From positions 3,296,001 through 3,360,000 of the forward strand of contig NC_092571.1 of the NCBI RefSeq assembly GCF_037975245.1: DNA of 64,000 nt. Reading direction: 5' to 3'. The translations under genes were made by a program, and so were the position numbers. The stretch's first letter is position 1. Every line of letters starts with the position of its first letter. This document shows, in pieces, positions 1 through 10,719 of this stretch. Origin of the DNA: Apostichopus japonicus (Eukaryota; Echinodermata; Holothuroidea; Aspidochirotida; Stichopodidae). A model generated the notes under the pieces. It saw only the letters and a list, made by a program, of their open reading frames with translations, searched no databases and was not told the DNA's origin.

Positions 1-284
1 GTCTCGCAGCTATGGTATTTTCCTGAATGCATGCTGTTTAGCAGTCAAGATGTTATTATTCTGGAAATGCTCCATGATATTAGAACTGATTATGTGCTCC
101 AAGAGCTTGCAGCAGATACTGGTAAGGGAAACAGGGCGATAATTGCTTGGCGAGGATACATCATTCTTCTTATATATGGGGCAGATGTTAGCAGTTCTCC
201 AATCCCTAGGTAGGCTCCCATCAGTGATTGATTGCTGGAAAAGATGGCTGATATAGTTGGTGCAATATCAGTAGCCAGTTCCTC
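1..284 (-). pseudogene. Non-LTR retrotransposon reverse transcriptase fragment
   Basis: Read on the minus strand, this stretch encodes the N-terminal blocks of a LINE reverse transcriptase. The pattern W-R-T-A-N-I-C-P-I-Y-K-K-x-D followed by P-S-N-Y-R-P-V-S-L-T-S-I is the classic start of the RT domain in CR1/Jockey-like elements. A one-base frame change near the upstream end (about 255-260) and the absence of the catalytic blocks show a dead fragment. It is cut off by the left edge of the window, so the rest of the RT may lie outside. It is immediately followed by a LINE 3' end in the opposite orientation. Confidence 0.75.
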
Positions 285-304
285 ATGACATAACCCGCTT
301 GAAT

Positions 305-520
305 GTTCCTAGAACGAACAAGGTCTTGGGTCAGAAATCGTTCAGTGTAGCCGGTCCACAGTCATGGAACAATCTCCCTCGTACTATAAGAGAAACTGAC
401 AATATCTCTCAATTTCGTAGTAATCTTAAGACTCACCTATTTCCATGCTAATTTGTGTCTGTGTCACAAGCGCTATGATCTAGATGGAATAGCGCTATAT
501 AAATATTAATTGTTATGTTA
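305..520 (+). pseudogene. LINE ORF2 C-terminus and 3' end
   Basis: The plus strand encodes a typical LINE C-terminal tail: F-S-V-A-G-P-Q-S-W-N-N-L-P, then I-S-Q-F-R-S-N-L-K-T-H-L-F-P-C and a stop at 449-451. A short 3' UTR follows, containing GCGCTATATAAAT and a TTATG-rich simple repeat, the usual 3' end of CR1/L2-like elements. It lies tail-outward beside the minus-strand RT fragment, so two separate insertions or a rearranged copy meet here. Confidence 0.7.
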
Positions 521-539
521 TGTTTATGCTAAGGGGTTC

Positions 540-1284
540 CTAGCACTGACCTCTACCATGTAGGTCAGTGGTAGAGGTCAGTGGTTCCTTGTAGTTATAA
601 TACAGTAATAAGTTCGGTATACAGCCTCCCATTTTAGGGTTCAAGTCAACAAAATGCTGAAAGAGTACAAAGGCACCAGTGACTATTATTCGACTTTCTA
701 GCACATTGGTCGGTTTGTTCGTGTTTGTAGGAAATGGGAAAAGCAAGGTGATGTCCTTTATGGAATGGTTTTCCATCACAAGCCTGTCCCGGTTGTAAAT
801 ACATTTAATCACTGATTTTCACTCCAGAAGGCCCGTACGTGATGTCTGTTCTTACTTACAAGTTAGTCTATATTTCATTACTACCAGGTTCTTGGTGAAA
901 GTTGACATGATGTTGGTGGAGGAAGGCCGGGGAAGGGCAGTGGGATTGTTGCACCTCCTTTCTCTTTAGACATGTTATTTCATCCTAGACACTGCCTTTG
1001 CTTAGAGTTGTTTTAAGTGGGGGATATCACAAAAGAGGCCTTCACTCACGTGATAATATTGTACAACATAGGGCCTACTCCGAAGGCCCATGTGGGTGTC
1101 AAATGTTCAGCCCGCTTATCTGTAAGCCGTCAATCATTGACTTTTCTATAGGTAAGCGAGTGCACCTATGAACGGTACGTAATAAGTGTAGACTGTAAAT
1201 TTTTCAATATAGTTCAAGCAGTTTTGAAACATATATGCGATTCAAAGAGCGATTTGCCATGGGCGTCGATTCATTTGCACCTTA
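540..1284. other. Non-coding stretch
   Basis: No supportable gene. A short local repeat of ACCTCTACCATGTAGGTCAG type lies near 545-585. Open frames here are short and unlike known proteins. Confidence 0.4.
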
Positions 1285-2310
1285 TTAAAGGCATTGAAGA
1301 CTCGCCCAAACCGCGTGCCGCGCTCTGAAAAAGTTAACTTTCCGTTGCTTGCAAATGACGTTTTTTTCTTGTCGCTACAAAATGCAGACAGAAATGAAAC
1401 GTGATATACCTTGTTATCTTTTACCTGAGACGTCCACGCTGCTATGTACACCGTGTCGTGGGTATTGACCGTAGCTGTATTTATTGACTGTGCACTATAG
1501 TGTCTAATTACCGACGGTAGCAAGCTGTGTGTGTATTTTCTGGGATCGATGGTGGTGTCTAACACTTCTGTTACAGCTCATTCGAAACTAGGCATCGAGG
1601 TAAATGAATCTGGATCGAGGATTCATGTCAATTGGGCGCGCGCGTACCATGCATGGAGGGTCATGTGATGTGTTCCAGGGTGGTACCAAACTGATATTTC
1701 TCTGTAGCAGTTCGAGAATAGTGCTAGTGACTTCGTGAAATATTTGCACCAAAACGGATCGGACATGGGAACTAACGGCGTAAGAAGGTACTGGTACTTC
1801 ATAGCTAATATGCTTACGTTAGACATGCTGGCACAGAACAAGTACAGATACATTGGGCTTGCAGCGGGAAATGTCGATGTCTGAATTGTATTTCAAGAAC
1901 GATTTTTTTGTCGAAAAGGATTGTTGAACTGGACGTGTTGCTGTGGGAAAATGTTTAGTTCAGTGCAACCACGGAATTCTCCATGAAACAGAGCCTAATG
2001 CTGCTCGACGGGAATATATCTATCACGTTAGGCTACAGGCACGGTTATTGCTAGGTAACGGGTGTCGTCTGCTGCTCTAAGCACGCATACACATTTACGT
2101 ACTAGTTGGGTGAAATCATCATGCGTTATGGGGAGGGTAATATATTAGTACCACCCTGGAACACATCACATGACCCTCCATGCATGGTACGCGCGTACGC
2201 GCGTATTTACTGTGTGATAGTTTCTCCAGATTCATTTACCTCGATGAAACTAGGTCAGATTACCGGCATGAGACGTTGTTTGCTTGTGCGCGAGTCTTCA
2301 CACCCTTTAA
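1285..2310. mobile_element. TTAA-flanked MITE, interrupted by a nested transposon
   Basis: The element starts TTAAAGGCATTGAAGACTCG and ends with the near inverse CGAGTCTTCACACCCTTTAA. It is the same family as the intact copy at 6125-6526. TTAA at both ends is the target-site signature of piggyBac-type transposons, so a non-autonomous piggyBac-like origin is likely. About 360 bp of MITE remain after removing the nested insertion at 1593-2246 and its extra target copy. No transposase is present. Confidence 0.75.
1593..2246. mobile_element. Nested non-autonomous transposon with 8-bp target duplication
   Basis: The ends are inverted repeats: CATCGAGGTAAATGAATCTG at the left and its complement at the right. 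A further inverted block of about 48 bp lies inside (around 1637-1686 and 2150-2200). The flanks carry a perfect 8-bp direct repeat AAACTAGG (1585-1592 and 2247-2254). The related MITE at 6125-6526 has the uninterrupted sequence with a single AAACTAGG, which is a natural empty site. An 8-bp duplication suggests a hAT-like mobiliser; no transposase ORF is visible. Confidence 0.8.
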
Positions 2311-3770
2311 GTTATCAGTATATATCAAACAAATAGTTCTAAACTATGCTTTATTTGTTAAGCTTTGACATAAACCCCAAACAATTTTAAGAACATTGTT
2401 TTGGGTGTAAAACATTTTCACATGTGGAGGGCAACTCTCTCTCCATGAGAAATCGTACGATAATATGGTGCGGTTTGAACATAGCCCTATCATGAAACAC
2501 TTAGAAAATAGCCTCAGTAGCAGACGGCCTCAGCTGCCGAGAAGTAACCATTTCGTAACAAACTAAAACTACCAGAACATAGAGTGACAGTTTACACATG
2601 TTCTTGTGATCTACGGTTAAACTTAAAACACCATCTACGTATGAACAGGGAAATGTCAATATTTCATACAAATATAGTTTAAAATGTTGTTATTGTTATC
2701 ATTGTTGAAAGCCAGGATGTAAAAGGAATTAGCTAATACAGCTCTCATACTTGCCTATAATTCATCACATATGAACTGTTGTTATTATTATCTGGCATAA
2801 TAGCAGATTGGATAATACCCTGCATTGCGAGTTCAGTTGCTGGTAAGTAGTTTCAACGTTGAGTGGAAACGAGCTGTTGCTTTTCCACTCCCATAGCTTG
2901 TAGATAAAATGAAAAGCTTGCTTTTGTATAGGCTACGTGTCACATATGTGTAAGAATTGGGCTAAAAGTGGAAGATTATTGGCTAGACACATCACAATCC
3001 GAGGATGGATATTAGTTCGGGAAATGGGCAGGATGATCGACGATTCTGATTTCCCTACCAACCGAAGAATCCATTTCGAGCAATTGTAAGAGGAAACTAG
3101 AACTGTATTTGCCTGCAAATGCGCAGTATTGTTGTGCGCATGTAGTGCTTGCATGCAGTATTAGGAAGAACCTTTCGGTTGTTCATGGTGTTATTTTTTT
3201 GGGCGGAAAACACACCAGGGTGTATAGTCATTGACAAGTGGCATAGATTTTACATATAAAAATTTCAGAATTTCTATACAATAAATACGAAATCAGTTTG
3301 ATTGTTATACATTTTCATCGTGTATTATTCTTAATTTTTCTAACAAGTTATATAGTAAAATAACAACAATCCTTTTTTATGTCTTTGCTTTTTGGTCTAT
3401 TTCTACATTTTTCATTGAAGTAAATCCTCTGTAAATTATATGATATGTTAATCTAAGTTTGTAAAATATTTATAAAATATTCCACGATTCACAAAGTATG
3501 GATATCGATTGCAATCTTCATAATCAATGGTAATCGTGAGTGACCCTTTGCATCGGATTTATGTAAGAAATTCAAACTTTCTTCGTTTTGAGGGTCGACG
3601 AGCCAATGTGACATTTCTTGTATGCATTTGCTGCAACGTCATACAATAAACAGCTGATGAAATTCAAGCAGTTAGTAGTGTTTTCATCACTATATAATAT
3701 TAAACCATCCAAGGCTCATAGCTTGGAGTTCCCTGTCAGGAAGTAACCATGTCTAGCCTGTTTTGCGGCT
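2311..3770. other. Non-coding stretch
   Basis: AT-rich sequence without a supportable gene or RNA. The longest open frame (73 codons) has no recognisable features. Confidence 0.4.
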
Positions 3771-4680
<910 letters not shown>

Positions 4681-4689
4681 TCTATACTA

Positions 4690-5190
4690 TATAGATAAGA
4701 GTTTGAGTAAAGAATTGAAACGCGGTACATCATGAAGTTAAATTAACTTTACAGTAAGAAGTTAAGTCATAATGTAATAATGTCTATGACTGATAGTTGT
4801 TAAGTGCATTGCTTCAAACACATGAAGGAGGAGCGGTGGTCGGGGAGGGGATACAATACTCAGCTCTGCTCTGGTATTTCAAATATATATGGAAACGTAA
4901 TGCTAACTTCCCACGTGGCTATATATAATATGCACAATTGCCGGTATATGCAAATCACGAAGATTTTCAGTTATATTTCAGCGGTGTTGCTTTATCTGAC
5001 CGAGCTTTTAAACTAAATTAATATTGCTGGTATATCCTGCTTCCAAGTCGCTGTACAATCTACATTATTTGCTTTATTGTACACGAATAAATATACATTG
5101 TCTGCAGTATGAACTGCACTCCAATGTTAATACCAACCTCCACGGAACAATACATAGATTGAAGCGATACAAATTAATTTAGAGACTACT
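4690..5190. other. Upstream flank of the transporter gene
   Basis: AT-rich, no coding signal. It leads into the TATA box at 5197. Confidence 0.35.
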
Positions 5191-5196
5191 TTTACC

Positions 5197-5203
5197 TATA
5201 AAA
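5197..5203 (+). promoter_or_regulatory. Probable TATA box of the transporter gene
   Basis: TATAAAA lies 96 bp before the proposed ATG at 5293. Transcription would start near 5225-5230 and give a 5' UTR of about 65 nt. The call depends on the exon-1 model. Confidence 0.45.
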
Positions 5204-5292
5204 GATTGCCGGTTCTCCCGATAACATCATCGACTTTAGGAAGGAATTGAATATATTCAATACATTTCTTTTCTTATTTTCGAATCGAAGTA

Positions 5293-7595
5293 ATGGATGT
5301 AAGGTGAGTTATTTTCACGACATATGGTCCATAGCTTCAACAACAGTGTCAGGCCTTGATTTGTCTACTAGTTAATACTTGTGTACATATAGCACATGAA
5401 AGCTACTGATATGTTTCCAAATCAGAATGGTAAACCGTTATAGCCTAATGATAGCATCCAAAGCATGATCCCCTTAGCCAGAGTGGTCGGTCTCTATGGC
5501 TGAACACCACTTCCTTTCGGTCAGCTGGAAAAAAAAAATTGTGTTTGAAAATCATACTGTGTGGCAACAGGTCATGTGACAAATGAAACCAGTCCCGAAC
5601 GCTGATGAATATGTTAAATTTAGTGTTTAGGTGGGTTAAAATACTAGTAGTAATGAAAAAAAGTGACAAAATGAGTTTGACCTTAAACACGCATGCATAA
5701 AGATATTCATTGAAATACAATTTATGCTAACCATACACAGCAAAGTAATATTAACGACGAACTGCAAAATGGCCGTACTAGTGTTTGGGTGTTAAACCGG
5801 TTTCATATATTCTGTTATCAATCCCACCCGCCAAAGGGAATTGTCTTTAATCAACTTCTGGCTCGAGTTGACTCTAGAAGATTTCTTTAATGAACTTGAG
5901 TTGTCTAACGTGCTCACTTCAATTGAAAACGTGACTGACTTGACTTGTTTTGCGCCAGCCAGTAATTTATTTGACTTGAAATTGGACAATAGACTACAGT
6001 GGAACAACTGGCTTGAGAATCGACCCAAGGGTGACTCGTTACCACACTGCTTAGTTGAAAAACATCAACATTTGAGCAATATTTCGAAACAGTTTACACG
6101 AGATATGTTATGTCATTTGCTCTGTTAAAGGCATTGAAGACTCGCCCCAAACCGCATGCCGCCCTCTGAAAAAAAAGTTAACTTTCCGTTGCTTGCAAGT
6201 GAAGTTTTCTTCTTGTCGCTACAAAATGCAGACAGTAATGAAACGTGATACCTTGTTATCTTTTATCTGGACCTGAGATCGGGGAGTTCCATAACAACTC
6301 CCTGCTGGTCCATCGCTGCTATGTACACTGTGTTGTGGGTATTGATTGTAGCTGCATGTATTGACTGTACCCTAGTGTCTAATTACCGACGGTAGCAAGC
6401 TGTGTGTGTGTGTGTACTTTCTGGGATCGATGATAGGGTCTAACACTTCTGTTACACCTCATTCAAAACTAGGTCAGATTACCGGCATCAGACGTTTCTT
6501 TGTGCGCGAGTCTTCACTACCTTTAAGGTATATGTATGATATCGTACTGCTAACATAAACTTTGTCACAATACCAATATTTTTGTAAAGGCTTCTTTTTG
6601 CTCATTGTAGTGCAGGCCCAGACCAAACCCATGATGGGAATCACGACCGAGACCTTGCTGAAGATGATAACGGAAGCGACTCAAAGGAGAGTAACGGATG
6701 GTTATGTTTTAACTTGAAAAGACCCGGATTGATTTGGGCTGTACTTGCGGGGCTCTCTCAGTCTGTACAAGTATTGTTGCTCGCAGAGAACGCACATAAC
6801 ATGAACCCTTTGCAGACTTTGTTTTTAAGAAGCTGTTTTATTCTTGTGTTTGTCTTTTTCATCTCGTGGGACGAAAGTGAAAATTACGACTCTCAAGATC
6901 TTGCTCTCAATATTCTTTTCGGAATTCTCGACGTGGTTGGAATGTCATCCTTCCTAATTGCCACTGGATTTCTTCCAGTCTCTGACGCAACAGCTATCGT
7001 TTACAATCAACCTATACCAGCAATAATATTTGCCTGCATTTTCCTCGGAGAAACCTTCGATAGGATTGATGGCGTCCTTGTAGTTGTCAATGCAATCGGT
7101 TTGGTTCTTGTTTGTAAGACGTCTATTGCAAATCATGCCGTTTCCGACAAAGTGTCTTCTGTTATTGGCGTCTTCGTCGCTTTCTTTGCTCTACTGTGTG
7201 TCGTTTCCCTTAAACTAACTGCTCGAAAATTAGCACATAAAGGAAGACAAGACCCTAGTCTAATAACACTGACGTTGGGATGCACTGGCCTTATCATGTC
7301 GACTGCATATCTGGCAATAACAAACTCATGGGATATGCCTAGAACACAGCAAGATGTTCTCTTATCCATTGTACTAGGACTAGTTGCCATCTTCCATTTC
7401 TATTGTTTCTCTAAAGCTGTACAAACCGAGAATATAATATTCATTTCAACAGCTTTTACGTTTCCAATACCAGTCACCTACTGTTTCGACGTCATTATGA
7501 ACAGGACCATATTGTCTATCATTACAATAATAGGTGTTGGCCTAACGATGGGGTCGACTCTTGTGTTATATCTTAAAACAATTTACGCTGAATGA
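5293..7595 (+). CDS. SLC35G/EamA-type drug/metabolite transporter family protein (two exons)
   Basis: Multi-pass membrane protein of the DMT superfamily, members of which move nucleotide sugars, organic metabolites or fatty-acid derivatives; the substrate cannot be read here. Exon 2 (6611-7595) carries about ten hydrophobic helices in two EamA-like halves. The hallmark P-V-S-D-A-T-A-I-V-Y-N-Q-P then I-F-A-C-I-F-L-G-E (residues about 126-151) matches the SLC35G1 pattern. The frame stays open upstream of the first helix to a good acceptor (pyrimidine-rich, TTGTAG at 6610). The proposed exon 1 has only 11 coding bases (5293-5303, ATGGATGTAAG) before a consensus GTGAGT donor. Joining keeps phase through an AGT serine codon and gives 331 residues with an acidic N-terminus, close to family length. 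The intron (5304-6610) holds a MITE at 6125-6526. Exon 2 is firm; exon 1 is inferred. Confidence 0.82.
6125..6526. mobile_element. TTAA-flanked MITE (piggyBac-like), intact copy
   Basis: A 402-bp element with inverted ends TTAAAGGCATTGAAGACTCG and CGAGTCTTCACTACCTTTAA, TTAA at both borders and no coding capacity. It is the same family as 1285-2310 and supplies the empty site for the transposon nested there. It lies in the intron of the transporter gene, ending 84 bp before the acceptor. Confidence 0.8.
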
Positions 7596-9160
7596 CCGAA
7601 CGCTGGTTTTTAATTTCCTTTTTTTACCAATTTAATTACCATGCACCCTTGTAACTGACATATGTTTTAGTGTCAACTCAATTGCTGTAGAAATTGGTAA
7701 TCATCTAAATGTGTCAACCTTGCATTCCCAACCGAAATGATAATTCCTTATATGCTACAGTAATATACGTAGACGCATTTTTTATTTTATTTTTGTTTTG
7801 TTTATTGCTAGTACGATGCACACAATGTTGAATAGTTGGAAAAGCAAAGAACACACTGTAAGTTTACCCTAATCTACTCAAGTGAAATTAACTAAGCGAT
7901 TATAACTTCAAAACAGTTCAAGTTGAAAATTGTCTTTATTTCAAATATAACGAAACTACTAGAAAAAACTTGTTAAACAGCAATAAATTTAACATTCTAT
8001 TGATAAAACAATTTCCTTCCCTTTTTTCCAAAATAACTAATCAAATAAGTCTTCATGAAACTAAACATACGACTTCAAACCTAAAGTTTCAAATTTTGTA
8101 GATTAAAAAGACATTTAATATTTAGTTGTTAAATGGGTAACAGTTAATGGATTATGTTCTTGAAAGAACAAGACATCAATTTCTTAATCAGCATTGCCAT
8201 TACCTCAAATGACGTCATGATTGTTCCGATGTGTTTTCCTACAAGGGTATACAACTGTTGATATATAAAGACAAAGCAGGTGTATTTGTTTCTAATAATC
8301 ATTGAAACATCATTTTTTCTAATTCCATTCTTACCAAACAATAATTCTTCGCACTTCTTTTCAAATCATCTGCCAGTCAGTTTGCCAGCTGTTCATTACT
8401 AAGATCTGAAGGACGAATTATAAAGAATCTATTGTAGTATAGCGCCACAAATTTCGTTTATCAAGCACGCTGTGACGTCTGTATCATATGATCAATGTTA
8501 GCAAGAACAATATACTGTCTTATTTACAGGAGCTGAAGGACACTAACCGAATCCACCAATTCTTACTATGACACAAATTGGCTAATACATAAAAAAAAAC
8601 CAATTAAATCTTGCAGGTTCATAACACGTTTCGTCTCCTTTTGAAATAGTGTGATGAACGTTCCGTAAAGTCACTGGATGTTCCCATAGGTTTTACTTGT
8701 TTTTTGTTGTTGTTATGCTCCCATATATACTGGAGATGCATATCTGCTCCTTGGTATATTTTCAATATGTACAAGACACTATTCGGTGGCCTTCATGAGG
8801 TATAAATAAACTTATTGATTTCCTTTACATGCTCTTGTGATAACAATCAGTATCATTTTCAGTGATTATATATCCATATTCAATACAAAAGTTATTATTT
8901 ACAAATGAAAAATTATATTACAAATATATTTAGAAACGAAATTAAATATCTTCAATTAGAGTGCATGCATGTAACATTATCTTGCATAAGGTATCTCTTA
9001 CCTTTAAATAATACATTACTTAGTTCGATTTGCAGCTTCTCTACGTACCTAATTATTACAAAGTTAAGAGAAAAAAACGACGGAATTCTCTTGCCAAACT
9101 TGAAAGCCCGGGTACATCCCTTTAGCCAAACCATGGTTCGCGTACTTTAATAAATACTAT
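7596..9160. other. Transporter 3' UTR and downstream non-coding DNA
   Basis: A polyadenylation signal AATAAA at about 7982 could end the transporter mRNA. The rest is AT-rich with no coding signal. Confidence 0.35.
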
Positions 9161-9164
9161 TATA

Positions 9165-9172
9165 TATTATAT

Positions 9173-9214
<42 letters not shown>

Positions 9215-9236
9215 TATATATATATAATATTAATAG
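9165..9236. repeat. (TA)n tract at a LINE 3' end
   Basis: TA-rich simple repeat directly beside the 3' end of the minus-strand LINE at 9240-10130. Confidence 0.8.
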
Positions 9237-9239
9237 ACA

Positions 9240-10130
9240 TTTATAATGCGCCGGTTTCCGTCCAAAAAGACGCCCATGGTGCAGTGACACAAACAGTGCG
9301 ACAGCGAAACAAAAAACAGTAAACATAGTACAAGACAAAAATTCAAGCACAAATGGGCAACAAAGAACAATTAATTAAACAGTTTTCATCAGATGAGTCT
9401 TGAGAGAGCGTTTAAAAGAAGCAAGAGATGGACTGTGTTTTACCTGTTCTGGAAGACTGTTCCACAGAGAAGGGGCAGCAGCAGCGAAGCTCTTTTGCCC
9501 CATGATCGATTTGAGCGATTTTCACACAGAAGTAATTTATTGTGTGATCTCATGAAACTACGATTTGCGTGGTATAGTTGCAGAAGTTCTGACAAGTAGA
9601 ATGGCGAAGTTCTAACAAAACAGCGATATGTGAAAATCAATATTTTAAAAATAATTCGGTCTTTGACCGGGAAGCCAGTGTAATTCTTTCAGAATATGTG
9701 TGACATATTCCCTAATTGGCTTGGAACGGGTGACAATTTGTGCAGCAATGTTCTCTAGTCGTGCAAGACGGTTGTATTTCCGGTAGACCGTAAAGGAGAG
9801 AATTTCCCATGTCCAGGCGTGATGTGACGTATGCATGGACTAGTTGTTCTGTAGCATTCTGTGTAAGGTAATTCCTAATAAGGTTGCGAAGATGAAATGC
9901 AGCATTCGAGATATTAAGGTAATGTGATCATTTAATGACATGGCAACTAATATGGTACCCAGATTCCACACTTTTGTTGATGTAGTTATGTTTGTAGTAC
10001 CAATGCGAAGGTGAAAAATGTTTACCTTTTCACGCTGCTGTTTTCAAAAACAATGAAATCAGATTTGTCATCGTTTAATGACAAGAAATTTTGCGTCATC
10101 CAAAGTCTAATGTCATCAATACATGCATGA
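9240..10130 (-). pseudogene. Truncated CR1/L2-like LINE (RT C-terminus)
   Basis: Read on the minus strand, degraded frames follow the standard LINE order: C-I-D-D-I-R-L-W-M-T-Q-N-F-L-S-L-N-D-D-K, then H-I-L-K-E-L-H-W-L-P, then S-P-F-Y-L-S-E-L-L-Q-L-Y, then K-S-F-A-A-A-A-P-S-L-W-N-S-L-P, ending S-F-K-R-S-L-K-T-H-L with a stop at 9375-9377. The frame shifts several times. The 3' UTR runs to about 9240. The element is 5'-truncated and inactive. Confidence 0.75.
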
Positions 10131-10147
10131 TTCTAGGCGACGCAGAT

Positions 10148-10530
10148 TATAATAATAATAATAAACATAAGAATTTGCAAAGCGCTTTTATCCAGTTAAA
10201 AAAAAAACTGCACAGAAGCGCTGCAGGAGCAAAGTACCCAAAATGGACACAAGAGTTATTAAACAAATGGATACGCATTCATGAATAAGAACGTCTTGAG
10301 TTGACACATGCTGGATTGTTTTCAGATGGAAGGGGAGACTGTTCCAGAGCTGTGGAGCTGATCTAGCAAAGCAACGTTCCCCATAGGTGGAAGTGCGAAC
10401 AGTAGGAACAGATAGCATATGTTGTACGCTTGAACGAAGCTTGGAGAAGCTCTTGTAGGTAAACTGGGGCTAAACCATTCCTTGCTTTGAACACAAGGAC
10501 AAGAAATTTATAATTGATTCTGTCCGCAAT
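10148..10530 (-). pseudogene. Second truncated LINE tail
   Basis: The minus strand encodes R-I-N-Y-K-F-L-V-L-V-F-K-A-R-N-G-L-A-P-V, then Y-G-E-R-C-F-A-R-S-A-P-Q-L-W-N-S-L-P and a frame-shifted end. The 3' end has AGCGCTTTGCAAATTCTTAT and a TTATTA simple repeat, so this is a separate insertion from the neighbour at 9240-10130. Its upstream end stops at the foldback at 10534. Confidence 0.7.
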
Positions 10531-10533
10531 TTA

Positions 10534-10644
10534 AGAATTGGTGTTATATGTTGGCCTTAAATTGATTTGGATATATATATTATATATAGGCCTATATATG
10601 CCTATATATATATAGGCATATATATAGGCCTATATATATATAGG

Positions 10645-10681
<37 letters not shown>

Positions 10682-10716
10682 AAATCAATTTGAGGCCAAC
10701 ATATAACACCAATTCT
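10534..10716. repeat. Inverted repeat with TA-rich core
   Basis: Arms of about 43 bp begin AGAATTGGTGTTATATGTTG at the left and appear in reverse complement at the right, ending at 10716. The core is (TA)n with interspersed AGGCCTATATA blocks, themselves palindromic. No clear target duplication. The sequence could fold into a hairpin of about 180 bp. Confidence 0.85.
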
Positions 10717-10719
10717 GTG

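Noticed and set aside
5841-6128. 95-codon open frame in the transporter intron
   Set aside because: It runs into the MITE end, has no recognisable domain, and lies within the inferred intron.
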